From: CAVXXB01 sp963765585 | Lineage (GTDB): Bacteria; Calditrichota; Calditrichia; JAJRVZ01 | NCBI GenBank assembly: GCA_963765585.1 | Contig: CAVXXB010000008.1 | Coordinates: forward strand, 682,001 to 746,000 | DNA length: 64,000 nucleotides | Reading direction: 5' to 3' | In this document: positions 25,879-34,472 of the stretch, one piece after another | Position numbering within the stretch: position 1 is the stretch's first letter | Layout of the letters: every line of letters begins with the position of its first letter | Notes under the pieces: model-generated | Database searches by the model: none | What the model saw: the letters and a program-made list of their open reading frames with translations, nothing else | Told to the model about the DNA's origin: nothing | Program-made: the position numbers and the translations under genes

Positions 25879-26059
25879 TCCCCCGGCACTTCTTGCGCCT
25901 TTGCAGGCAGACTTCCATTACACCGCCCAGCCCACCGCATATGACCGAAAATCCACGCTGTGCTAAAAGTCTACCTGCCTCTTCTGCCAGTCGGTAAATT
26001 TCAGTAGTGCAGGAACCCGCACCCACCACAGCAATAATCGGCTTCAAAGAATCGCCCAT
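25850..26059 (-). CDS. TIGR00725-family nucleotide-binding protein, N-terminal fragment
   Basis: MGDSLKPIIAVVGAGSC and FSVICGGLGGVMEV are the typical start of the family (GGxxGxM loop). The frame then changes because of an extra TCTG-type tandem duplication (…GTCTGCCTGC…) near 25905; without it the sequence reads EACKGARSAGGVTIGILPGD, joining the 25588-25878 fragment. ATG at 26059 follows the asnS stop by 3 bases. Confidence 0.85.
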   Translation of the reverse strand: MGDSLKPIIAVVGAGSCTTEIYRLAEEAGRLLAQRGFSVICGGLGGVMEVCLQRRKKCRGSDDWNSAGG

Positions 26060-26062
26060 TTA

Positions 26063-27358
26063 TCAGGGATAAATCCGTTGCATCAGTCTTGGAAATGGAA
26101 TCGTCTCACGAACATGTTTCAACCCACAAATCCAGGATACTGTGCGTTCAATTCCCAGGCCGAAACCTGCATGGGGAACAGAACCATATTTACGCAGATC
26201 CAGATACCACTGAAACGCATCTTCCGGCAGTTTATGTTCCCTAACCCGTTCAAGCAACACATCATAATCGTCTTCCCTTTGTGAGCCGCCGATGATTTCA
26301 CCATAACCTTCCGGCGCCAGCATATCCATGGCCAGGGCAAATTTATCATTCTCGGGATCCCGTTTCATATAGAAGGCTTTAATTTCTGAGGGATAATGAT
26401 GCACGATGACCGGTTTCTCAAAACTATCCGAAATGATGGTTTCATCCGTACCACCAAAATCATCACCATAGACAAATTCAGCACCGGCTTTTTTCAATAT
26501 TTCCGCTGCTTCATCGTAATGTAATTTGGGAAACGGTGTCTCAATCTGCTCAAGTTTACTCACATCGCGTTCCAGAATTGTTAATTCCTGCATGCGGTTC
26601 TTTAATACACTTTTAACAATATGTGTGACAAATTCTTCGGCCAGTTGCATATCATCATTTAAATCAAAATAGGCCACCTCCGGTTCAATCATCCAGAATT
26701 CGGTTAAATGTCTCCTGGTCTTGGATTTTTCCGCTCGAAAGGTTGGTCCAAAGCAATATATTTTGCCAAACGCCATGGCAGCCGCTTCGCCGTACAACTG
26801 ACCCGATTGCGTCAGATATGCTTCACTGCCAAAATATTCTGTGGCGAACAAAGTGGTCGTACCTTCCGCCGCATTTGGTGTAAAAATGGGTGTATCAATT
26901 AAAATAAAATCCCGTTGATCAAAGAATTCCCTGGCGGAGCGGATAATTTCGTGCCTGACGCGCATAATCGCGTGCTGCCGCGATGATCGCAGCCACAGAT
27001 GCCGGTTATCCATCAGAAAATCAACACCATGGTCCTTTTTGGAAATCGGATACTCATCTGCCAGTTGTACAATTTCCAACTCTTTAACCTGGAGTTCAAA
27101 ACCCAACGGCGAGCGATGATCCTTACTCACTTTTCCGATAACCCGGCATGAAGACTCCTGGACAATATTATCTGCATTGCTAAAAGTATCCTCTGAAACA
27201 TCTCCCTTAAACACAACACACTGTATTGTTTCAGTTCCGTCACGTACCATTAAGAATCTGAGTTTTCCACTGTCTCTTTTATTATACAGCCAGCCTTCAA
27301 TCATCACTTCCTGATCATCATAGTCTTTCACCTGATTGATGTAAATCTTTTGCGCCAT
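26063..27358 (-). CDS. asnS: Asparagine--tRNA ligase
   Basis: 431 residues. OB-fold anticodon domain (VMIEGWLYNKRDSGKLRFLM) then a class II catalytic core: ARSSRQHAIMRVRHEIIRSA-like motif 1 region, FGPTFRAEKSKTRRHLTEFW (motif 2) and GFGLGIERTVSWICG (motif 3). It charges tRNA-Asn. ATG at 27358 is used; an in-frame TTG at 27376 lies upstream. It is the first gene of the operon with the TIGR00725 protein, acyP, apt, CsgG-like and barrel genes. Confidence 0.96.
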   Translation of the reverse strand: MAQKIYINQVKDYDDQEVMIEGWLYNKRDSGKLRFLMVRDGTETIQCVVFKGDVSEDTFSNADNIVQESSCRVIGKVSKDHRSPLGFELQVKELEIVQLADEYPISKKDHGVDFLMDNRHLWLRSSRQHAIMRVRHEIIRSAREFFDQRDFILIDTPIFTPNAAEGTTTLFATEYFGSEAYLTQSGQLYGEAAAMAFGKIYCFGPTFRAEKSKTRRHLTEFWMIEPEVAYFDLNDDMQLAEEFVTHIVKSVLKNRMQELTILERDVSKLEQIETPFPKLHYDEAAEILKKAGAEFVYGDDFGGTDETIISDSFEKPVIVHHYPSEIKAFYMKRDPENDKFALAMDMLAPEGYGEIIGGSQREDDYDVLLERVREHKLPEDAFQWYLDLRKYGSVPHAGFGLGIERTVSWICGLKHVRETIPFPRLMQRIYP

Positions 27359-27862
27359 GTTAATTCTTTGCTCCAATATTTTATATTAAATCGGCTGTCG
27401 GCTTTCTGCTGTCAGCCATCGGCTTTTTTATTACCATAAGTCATCCCGAATATGCCTATCCCAAACTTGTTTCGGGATTTCGGGATCTAAGTAAAATATT
27501 CTCACTAATAAACTTTTTTACCCCAGGATTATAGGCGGTGTAACATCTAATAGATATCACGGAATAAGTCTGAAATAATTCCTAACTTCTCACTCCTAAT
27601 TTCTAATTTTTCAATTCTGCGTCTTTGCGTCTCTGCGTGAGGCAATTTTTCCCTCAGGATAAATCCAGAGGCAATATAAATCTAAGTTCATTTTTCCGAA
27701 TTATTCAGCACCACCGGATTCTGATAGCCGATAGCGGACGGCTGATAGCCAATAGCAAATATCATAATATTATCATAAACCCGCACAATTTCTTGACAGA
27801 AAATATATTAACTACGTTTTTCTGAATCAAGCGTATCTTAAAAAATAATAAAAACTTAGCAA
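27359..27862. repeat. Intergenic repeat patch (504 bp) upstream of asnS
   Basis: No gene. Outer inverted words GCTGTCAGCCATCGGC (about 27409-27424) and, reversed, a matching block near 27722-27755 (AGCCGATAGCGGACGGCTG); inside are a GTCATCCCG element at 27440-27490 and CTGCGTCTTTGCGTCTCTGC near 27616-27640. The asnS promoter must also lie here. Confidence 0.55.
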
Positions 27863-28873
27863 TTATTTTATTTTGCCCTTGATAAAATCTTCAACCATGT
27901 CTACATCGGCTTTATTTCCAATAAAAATTGGCACCCTCTGATGCAGTTCCTTTGGTTCTACTTTAAGAATATCCTGATGTCCGTTACTGGCCCGGCCGCC
28001 CGCTTGCTCGGCGATGAATGCCATTGGATTTGCCTCATACATCAGCCTTAATTTTCCCTCAGGTGCTTTTGTGCTTGCCGGATAAAGATAGATTCCACCA
28101 TACAGAAGATTGCGGTGAAAATCCGATACCATGGAACCGATATATCTGGAGTTCATTGGCCGGCCGGTTTTTTCATCCGTTGCTTTTATATATCGGATAT
28201 AGTTTTTTATTTCTTCCGACCAGGAATCATAATTGCTTTCATTTACACTATAGGTCGATCCTTTTGGCGGCATTTTTATATCGGGATGTGACAGTAAAAA
28301 TTCACCATAGGCGGGGTCAAGTGTAAATCCATGGACACCACGACCAGTAGTATAGACAAGCATGGTACTGGAACCATAAACGACATAACCACCACAAATC
28401 TGATTATACCCCGTTTGGATACAGTCTGCCAGTGTTCCCGGGCGACCATCAGGTGTAACTCTGTGGTAGATAGAAAATATAGTACCCACACTCACATTTG
28501 CTTCAATATTTGATGAACCATCCAACGGATCAAATATACAGACATATTTTCCCAGTGGGTGATTATCGGGTATAGGAATAATATCCTCTTCTTCTTCAGA
28601 TGCCATACAGCACAGATTTCCACCATGATCCAGTGCCTGCACCATCGTCTGATGTGCAAACATGTCCAGTTTCTGAACTTCTTCACCCTGAACATTTACC
28701 TCACCGGTTTTTCCAATGATATCCATCAGGCCGGCTTTGTTTGTATGATAGGAAATACGTTTGGCTGCAAACGCAATATCATTCATCAAATTTGTAAATG
28801 CCCCGGTGGCATCGGGAAAATATCTCTGTTGATCAATTATGTGTCTGGTGAGCGTCATTATCGGTGCAGTCAT
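27863..28873 (-). CDS. fbp: Class 1 fructose-1,6-bisphosphatase
   Basis: 336 residues, typical length. Metal and substrate site motif CIFDPLDGSSNIEANVSVGT near 114-133; GRPMNSRYIGSMVSDFHRNL near 236-255 and GGIYLYPASTKAPEGKLRLM near 257-276. It converts fructose-1,6-bisphosphate to fructose-6-phosphate in gluconeogenesis. It stands between repeat patches, apparently its own transcription unit. Confidence 0.96.
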   Translation of the reverse strand: MTAPIMTLTRHIIDQQRYFPDATGAFTNLMNDIAFAAKRISYHTNKAGLMDIIGKTGEVNVQGEEVQKLDMFAHQTMVQALDHGGNLCCMASEEEEDIIPIPDNHPLGKYVCIFDPLDGSSNIEANVSVGTIFSIYHRVTPDGRPGTLADCIQTGYNQICGGYVVYGSSTMLVYTTGRGVHGFTLDPAYGEFLLSHPDIKMPPKGSTYSVNESNYDSWSEEIKNYIRYIKATDEKTGRPMNSRYIGSMVSDFHRNLLYGGIYLYPASTKAPEGKLRLMYEANPMAFIAEQAGGRASNGHQDILKVEPKELHQRVPIFIGNKADVDMVEDFIKGKIK

Positions 28874-28913
28874 ATGCCATCCTTGCTGTATTTTAGTGCG
28901 TTTGAAAAATAGT

Positions 28914-29125
28914 CACTGGGCGCTCGGTCCTCGGCACTCGGTTCTCAATGCGCCTTCGGATAACTTGTTTTGTCATCCTGTCCCGGAACGGGATCCTATG
29001 GATAAGGATCTTTTTGCCCATGCTAAAAGGATTCTTACAGAATGACATGTCTGGTACCTGGAGCAGGGATGCCAGCATCCATTACCAAGTGCCCAGTGCC
29101 GAGTACCGAGCGCCCAGTACCCAGT
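28914..29125. repeat. Composite inverted-repeat element between fbp and the USP gene
   Basis: Left block ACTGGGCGCTCGGTCCTCGG and right block (reversed) ACTGGGCGCTCGGTACTCGG match 19 of 20. The core (28972-29046) is GTCAT...ATGAC with TGCTAAAAGGATTCTTACAG inside. The same core wording recurs at 40114-40240. Confidence 0.6.
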
Positions 29126-29127
29126 TC

Positions 29128-29967
29128 CTATCTCGCAATCACAATCGGTTTTTTAGCTGAACGCATTACCTGTACGGTTGTGCTCCCGATAATTGCTTCA
29201 CGGATGCGTGAGTGGCCATAACTGCCCATCAGAAGCACGGTGGATACCGGTGCATCTTTGGTAATTTGAACAAGGATATCTGCTGCATCCCCGGCCTCAT
29301 GACGATATTGCGCTTCAATCTGATGGGGATCCAGGTATTTCTTCGCTTCTTCGAGGCTGGCCTTCCGGACTTCTTCATCATTATCGATATTTACTACTTC
29401 AACCGGATATTTTAAACTGCTTCCCAGAAATGCAGTGAGTTTTAAAGCATGAATGCTGTAATCACTGCGATCATAGGCACAGGTGATGTGTTTAAATTCA
29501 TTAAACTTTTGATCAACGATCATAATAGGCGCATGACTCTGACGGGATACCGATTCCAGTGTTGCACCAAGCATCCTATCGCCCCACCGTGCATAATCAC
29601 CCCTTGCTCCCATGATGATCAGATCCACCTGACGGGATAACTCACAGATCATTTCACCCGGGGATCCTTCCAGTTTTTCTGCTTCAAATTTTACTTTTGC
29701 GGAGCTCAGTTTTTCATTTACCGAAGTAATCAAAGCATCAGCACGTTCATTGTGAAATTTAAAAGATTCATCATGGAACACATTTGATGGCACAACCGGC
29801 ATATACCCCTCGCCCCCGGTATTCAGAACCCATTCATAAATCCGTACATCCACAACCGTAATTACCCGGATGTATGCATTTAGTTTTCTCGCCAGATCAA
29901 TTCCATGATCCAAAACGGAGTCCGTATAAACCGATCCATCAACTGTTAATAAGATTGATTTGATCAT
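29128..29967 (-). CDS. Tandem universal stress protein
   Basis: 279 residues made of two USP domains. Each has the ATP-loop pattern G2xG9xG(S/T): GARGDYARWGDRMLGATLE (first) and GSYGHSRIREAIIGSTTVQV (second). Starts with IKSILLTVDGSVYTDSVLDH. Such proteins bind ATP or act in redox/starvation stress. gpsA is 17 bp upstream in the same direction, so it is probably cotranscribed with plsY-gpsA. Confidence 0.93.
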   Translation of the reverse strand: MIKSILLTVDGSVYTDSVLDHGIDLARKLNAYIRVITVVDVRIYEWVLNTGGEGYMPVVPSNVFHDESFKFHNERADALITSVNEKLSSAKVKFEAEKLEGSPGEMICELSRQVDLIIMGARGDYARWGDRMLGATLESVSRQSHAPIMIVDQKFNEFKHITCAYDRSDYSIHALKLTAFLGSSLKYPVEVVNIDNDEEVRKASLEEAKKYLDPHQIEAQYRHEAGDAADILVQITKDAPVSTVLLMGSYGHSRIREAIIGSTTVQVMRSAKKPIVIAR

Positions 29968-29984
29968 AGTTACTACTCCTTATA

Positions 29985-30986
29985 TTAACTCCAGTCTTCC
30001 ATTTTTGAGGCACGTGTCATTAAATCCCGCATGGCTTCAACGGGCGGCTTCTCCTCAAATAATGTCTTATACACTTCATTTGCAATTGGCATTTCCACAT
30101 CAAGATTCTGACAAAGACCGTGAACGGATTCCGCAGTCTTTACACCCTCAGCCACCATCACCATTTCATCCAGAATCTGTTGCAATGTTTTACCCTTGCC
30201 AATTTGTTCACCCACATGTCGGTTTCGCGAATGCCGGCTCATACAAGTCACTACCAAGTCGCCCATTCCGGAAAGCCCGGCAAATGTATCGGGATTAGCA
30301 CCAAGTTTAACACCCAGGCGGTTCATTTCCACCAATCCCCGGGTCATCAGAGCTGCTTTTGTATTATCACCAAAACCGGCACCGTCACAAATTCCGGCAG
30401 CCACAGCAATGATATTCTTCAATGCGCCGCCCAGTTCCACTCCGATAATATCCTTATTTGCATATACCCTGAAGTAGGGGCGCATAAACAGATCCTGCAC
30501 AATTCCTGCGGTTTCAGGATCTTCACTGCCAGAGACAATGGCGGTAGGCACTTTGCGACTGACCTCTTCCGCATGACTGGGACCGGAAAGAACAGCCACT
30601 TTACTCGCATCCGAATGCGTTACTTCTTTTATTACTTCAGACATGCGCAGGAACGATTTATTTTCAATTCCCTTGGCCGCATTTATCCAGATCGTATTAT
30701 CCGGTACCATATCTTTAATTTCGGATATTACGTCTCGAACCGCATGAGAGGGGACGACAACCACTATCGCACCGGTCTCTCTTACACTATCTTTAAGATT
30801 TGCGGTAAAGGTTATGCTTTTTGGCAGAGGTACACCTGGCAGGAACCGTTTATTTTCGCCGGTTTTATTAATTTGATTTACATCTTCCGGATCAAATGAC
30901 CAGCATACTACTTCATGTCCGTTTTCTTCAAGAACCAGGGCAAGCGTTGTGCCCCAACTTCCGGCACCCAAAACAGTGATTTTCAA
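29985..30986 (-). CDS. gpsA: Glycerol-3-phosphate dehydrogenase [NAD(P)+]
   Basis: 333 residues. N-terminal dinucleotide motif VLGAGSWGTTLALVL; catalytic Lys in LGGALKNIIAVAAGICDGAG; GLSGMGDLVVTC and SRNRHVG further on. It makes sn-glycerol-3-phosphate for phospholipids. It appears to start with TTG at 30986, overlapping the plsY stop (TTGA), so the two are translationally coupled and act consecutively. Confidence 0.96.
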   Translation of the reverse strand: MKITVLGAGSWGTTLALVLEENGHEVVCWSFDPEDVNQINKTGENKRFLPGVPLPKSITFTANLKDSVRETGAIVVVVPSHAVRDVISEIKDMVPDNTIWINAAKGIENKSFLRMSEVIKEVTHSDASKVAVLSGPSHAEEVSRKVPTAIVSGSEDPETAGIVQDLFMRPYFRVYANKDIIGVELGGALKNIIAVAAGICDGAGFGDNTKAALMTRGLVEMNRLGVKLGANPDTFAGLSGMGDLVVTCMSRHSRNRHVGEQIGKGKTLQQILDEMVMVAEGVKTAESVHGLCQNLDVEMPIANEVYKTLFEEKPPVEAMRDLMTRASKMEDWS

Positions 30987-31621
30987 TCCGAACTCTCTTT
31001 CTTTGAAAAAGATAATTTATTTTCATTACCGGCAACCAGCCGTTTGATATTTTCACGATGCATAAAAATAATTAATAAAGCCATGATTATACTTAATATT
31101 AAAATTAAATCAGAAACCACCAAGTTAAGTGCATACTTACTTATCAGGATAAATACCGGGAGCATTGCTGCCGCAATCATAGAACCAAGCGAAACATATC
31201 TGGTTTTGGCCACAATCAGAATGAATGTAACCAAAGATAATAAAACCGGTAGTGGCTGGAGAGCAAGAAACACACCGGCAGCCGTGCCAACACCCTTTCC
31301 CCCGCGGAACCCGGCAAAGACAGTCCATATATGGCCACAAATGGCGGCAATTCCAATTAATATCTGATAGAAAGTCATGATATCAGGATTATTATGAACC
31401 GGGGTCAGCCACCATACCGGCGCAAATCCTTTAAACATATCAATTACCAGAACCAGTACCCCGGCCTTCCAGCCAAGAATTCGGAAGACATTTGTGGCCC
31501 CGGCATTACCGCTGCCATGATCCCGTATATCGATTTTTTTTAATAACTTTCCGGCAATAATGGCGGTGGGAATAGATCCGATCAAATAGGAAAGTAAAAT
31601 AAGGAGAATCAGGTCCATCAT
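30983..31621 (-). CDS. plsY: Glycerol-3-phosphate acyltransferase PlsY
   Basis: 212 residues, multi-pass membrane protein with the PlsY motifs SYLIGSIPTAIIAGK, GSGNAGATNVFRILGWKAG and GGKGVGTAAGVFLAL. It transfers acyl from acyl-phosphate to glycerol-3-phosphate. Immediately followed by gpsA, which supplies its substrate. Confidence 0.95.
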   Translation of the reverse strand: MMDLILLILLSYLIGSIPTAIIAGKLLKKIDIRDHGSGNAGATNVFRILGWKAGVLVLVIDMFKGFAPVWWLTPVHNNPDIMTFYQILIGIAAICGHIWTVFAGFRGGKGVGTAAGVFLALQPLPVLLSLVTFILIVAKTRYVSLGSMIAAAMLPVFILISKYALNLVVSDLILILSIIMALLIIFMHRENIKRLVAGNENKLSFSKKESSD

Positions 31622-31721
31622 ATAGTTACTCCTGCCACTGATCTGTGAAGAATCATATTTTGAATATTACAAACCTCGTCTGGAAATTAGATCCGGACTA
31701 ACATGGCATAGTTATGATCTT

Positions 31722-31742
31722 CGCGGGAAATAATTTCCCGCG
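31722..31742. repeat. 21-bp perfect palindrome
   Basis: CGCGGGAAA, TAA, TTTCCCGCG. Shares the core GGAAATAATTTCC with the longer palindrome at 38055-38081. No U-run, so unlikely to be an intrinsic terminator. Confidence 0.65.
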
Positions 31743-31848
31743 TAGTCTTTTATAATATTTATAGTTATCAATTTAAAAAATATTTAAATACTCTGCTCAA
31801 ATAATCCTGTTTTCCCTTGTTTATTACATTGAGAAATAATTATAATTT

Positions 31849-32562
31849 TTATTCAACCGTAAATAATGGATAGGGAGACATAATATCTGCATATCGCTTA
31901 GTAACCGTGTCTGAAAAACCATCCTTATCCTGGACAACAAAATTAATCCACCGGCCTTCGTAAGTCCACCCTTCACCATAGGTCGGAATTTGTATTGCCT
32001 GGTAATATGCAGAGCTCGAAGATCCCGGAACATGACCGATAAAAATCATTTCAGCAGTTCTGGTTTTTATCAGCGGATCATTTATATTCGAGTAATAAAA
32101 TGTAGTTCTAACAGATTGAATATTGTCAATGCCCTGATTGTCAGTTACAATTACCTGGTGATACACCTCCTCCGGAACACCAACCCAAATACGTTCAATT
32201 TTAGGTGCACCGTATTCTAACTCCAGATCAACTTTCTGTTCTGGAATTTCAATTATCAATTCAGTTACCAAATCATGATAATCCGCTGCAGAGACAAGGA
32301 CCTCTATGGGCTTGTTCCGGTTGTCATCCACACTCAGGATATAGGTAATATCATACGCCCCAAGTGAATCTGTAAAGAATGTAAGGTAACCAAATTCGAT
32401 ACGGGCATTTTTTACGGGTTGATATGGATGAAATGCGTTAAAAACTTTTCCATAAATGTGCGAATTTTGAGCTATGAAATCTGAATCATAGTTATAGCCG
32501 GTAAATTCTTCACACCCATATGATATGATTGCCAGGCTTAGAATGATAAATCTCATTGTCAT
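31849..32562 (-). CDS. Lipoprotein of unknown function
   Basis: 237 residues. Short lipoprotein signal with lipobox ISYGC, then a strand-rich region with KVFNAFHPYQPVKNARIEFG, reminiscent of a carboxypeptidase-regulatory-like (CarboxypepD) domain, and a second strand-rich half (GWTYEGRWINFVVQDKDG). No catalytic motif. Its neighbours are unrelated. ATG at 32562. Confidence 0.65.
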   Translation of the reverse strand: MTMRFIILSLAIISYGCEEFTGYNYDSDFIAQNSHIYGKVFNAFHPYQPVKNARIEFGYLTFFTDSLGAYDITYILSVDDNRNKPIEVLVSAADYHDLVTELIIEIPEQKVDLELEYGAPKIERIWVGVPEEVYHQVIVTDNQGIDNIQSVRTTFYYSNINDPLIKTRTAEMIFIGHVPGSSSSAYYQAIQIPTYGEGWTYEGRWINFVVQDKDGFSDTVTKRYADIMSPYPLFTVE

Positions 32563-32659
32563 TCCAAAAATTATATTCTATTAATTAACAAACCAAATCC
32601 TGACCAGGCGTCTACAGATTTAGTTTAATAATCTGGGTATAAATAGTGATAACTTTGAT

Positions 32660-32729
32660 GTCATCCTGAACTTGTTTCAGGATCTATTAAATTGGTTCTT
32701 ATAGGATTCCGAACCAAGTTCGGAATGAC
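32660..32729. repeat. GTCAT...ATGAC element (70 bp)
   Basis: A complete copy: GTCATCCTGAACTTGTTTCA at one end and CGAACCAAGTTCGGAATGAC at the other, with 5-bp inverted ends (GTCAT/ATGAC) and inner palindromes. Confidence 0.7.
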
Positions 32730-32844
32730 GCATGATACCGGACTTAATATTAATAATAATTATTACTTTGTGAACACACAGTCAAAACAATACAATTAAT
32801 ATATGTACAAACCTCAGTAAAATCAAAAAATCACTTACCCGCCA

Positions 32845-33750
32845 TTAGTCATTTTCAGCCATGAGATATTTGCTGAGATTACTCATATCCACTAACTCAT
32901 AATCCGCAAAGTAATAACTCTCGGAATCATATTTATTATATTTTTTTCTTAACTCCGATTCTTCAACCAGATTCCTCACTTTATTAAATATCAGACGACC
33001 TACCGGTATATTCATATTTTTTAAACCCGTAATTATCTCATCCGATTCACTGATTGACAACTTGTCCGGATTAATTACAATATCAATACCTGTGACATCC
33101 TTGTTCTCAAAGACATCCTGCATTTGCTGATATCTCGCATGCTGATTTTTAAGACTGTTCAGAACATGATCGGTTTGGATTTCATGTTTTCCCAATCTAA
33201 TTTTTGTAATTAACTGTCTTTTATGAATAATTTCATTGCGCAGTTCCAATAATTTATCAAGCCATTTGAGTGATAATCCGGGCATTCTCAATATTTTTAG
33301 TGCCAAAGCCGTCGGCGGCATGTCAAAAATGATTGAATCTGCTTTCCGCTTATTTTTCTCAATTATTTCTTCCAGCGCCAGGAGTAACGCATATTCCTCA
33401 ATCCCGGGTGAATAAGTCAATATATCAAAATATTTATCAAGATTGACCGAAGTCAGATAGCGGTATGAATTGGTAATATCACTTTGTACATTGGCAAGAT
33501 AGCGTTCGATCCACTTTTTATGATCGACCTGGGCAACCAGCAGATTCTCTGTAAGTTTTTTTGGTTTTTCTCCCAGTTTTATTTGAAATATATCATGCAG
33601 ATTATGGGCCGGATCAAGCGAGACCAATAATACGGTTCTTTTCTCTTGTGATAGTCTCAGCGCTGTTATAGCAGAAATTGTCGATTTACCGACACCACCT
33701 TTTCCCAGAAAAAACCGGTATGCCGGCATATTTTTTCTATCAGCCGACAT
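32845..33750 (-). CDS. ArsA/Get3-family ATPase
   Basis: 301 residues. Deviant Walker A GKGGVGKST at 16-24, LVSLDPAHNLHDIF as switch region, and IIFDMPPTALALKILRMPG as the Walker B/P-loop partner region. Bacterial homologues are mostly uncharacterised; arsenite pumping needs an ArsB, which is not present here. It overlaps the 97-residue gene by about 11 bases, forming a cluster with that gene, the 135-residue membrane gene and cstA. Confidence 0.88.
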   Translation of the reverse strand: MSADRKNMPAYRFFLGKGGVGKSTISAITALRLSQEKRTVLLVSLDPAHNLHDIFQIKLGEKPKKLTENLLVAQVDHKKWIERYLANVQSDITNSYRYLTSVNLDKYFDILTYSPGIEEYALLLALEEIIEKNKRKADSIIFDMPPTALALKILRMPGLSLKWLDKLLELRNEIIHKRQLITKIRLGKHEIQTDHVLNSLKNQHARYQQMQDVFENKDVTGIDIVINPDKLSISESDEIITGLKNMNIPVGRLIFNKVRNLVEESELRKKYNKYDSESYYFADYELVDMSNLSKYLMAEND

Positions 33751-34033
33751 TTAGGATTGAAGTTAATTCTGAGATTGGTCCACTGGCGGTATCTGTTTTA
33801 TCCAGCATTAATAACAAATTCTTCTCCATGTATGGTAATAACTCCAGAGAAATCTGCATCGGTGGTGAGGGCAACCCAACAAAGGCGCCCAGAACCAATA
33901 GGGAAAATATATGTTCCAGTTCAATATACTCCCACTCAACGCCTTCTACTGCATGACTGCGAATATTATCTGCTACGAAATCTATTTTTTCTTTAAGTAT
34001 ATTTTTAAATTTCTTTTTATCCATGATCCTCAT
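33740..34033 (-). CDS. Unknown protein encoded between ArsA-like and a membrane protein
   Basis: 97 residues, soluble and partly helical, with EGVEWEYIELEHIFSLLVLG then AFVGLPSPPMQISLELLPYM. No family recognised. It overlaps both neighbours, so it is almost certainly translated with them and probably acts with the ArsA-like ATPase. ATG at 34033 or 34024. Confidence 0.6.
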   Translation of the reverse strand: MRIMDKKKFKNILKEKIDFVADNIRSHAVEGVEWEYIELEHIFSLLVLGAFVGLPSPPMQISLELLPYMEKNLLLMLDKTDTASGPISELTSILNVG

Positions 34034-34424
34034 TTACCCGGTAAATTCGTATATCCAGATTCAAACGCTTTTTTGATGGATAATAATAATATGCAGCATA
34101 CATCGCAATAAGAATCATACCATATTGATAAAAATGCGGCATCCCGAGTATAATTCCGGAAAGCGCAAAATAAACCGAGATAAGACAGATTATTAGCAGT
34201 CTTTTTTCGAAAACTATAAATTCATTTTTAAGGATGGAGTTCCGCTGACGCATACGGTAGGCAAAATAACTACGATAAAGAATGGGAAATCCGAGACCAA
34301 ATGCGGCACAGGAACTGAAGAAAACAACTGTTAAAGAATAACCCTGAAACGATGTGATGGAGAATAACGCGGGAGAAATGTACTTTAGCAAATTAAATGC
34401 AAAAAATAAAATTACCGGAACCAA
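34017..34424 (-). CDS. Small membrane protein downstream of CstA
   Basis: 135 residues with about four hydrophobic segments (VPVILFFAFNLLKYI, LTVVFFSSCAAFGLGFPILY, LLIICLISVYFALSGIIL, YGMILIAMYAAYYYY). The TTG start at 34424 has no good ribosome site. The same frame continues upstream for about 15 residues (CSWYSAGFIINRLLVPVI) to the cstA stop with no ATG, GTG or TTG before it, so either a rare start (ATA or ATT) is used or a base is wrong. Function unknown. Confidence 0.6.
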   Translation of the reverse strand: MVPVILFFAFNLLKYISPALFSITSFQGYSLTVVFFSSCAAFGLGFPILYRSYFAYRMRQRNSILKNEFIVFEKRLLIICLISVYFALSGIILGMPHFYQYGMILIAMYAAYYYYPSKKRLNLDIRIYRVNEDHG

Positions 34425-34472
34425 AAGTCTGTTTATAATAAAACCGGCGGAGTACCAACTGCATTTTATCGA

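Noticed and set aside
30120..30899. Long open frame of 259 residues opposite gpsA
   Set aside because: Antisense shadow of a well-supported gene, with His-rich unlikely translation.
32845..33750. Arsenic resistance operon
   Set aside because: ArsA-like ATPase alone; no arsB, arsR or arsC-like gene nearby.
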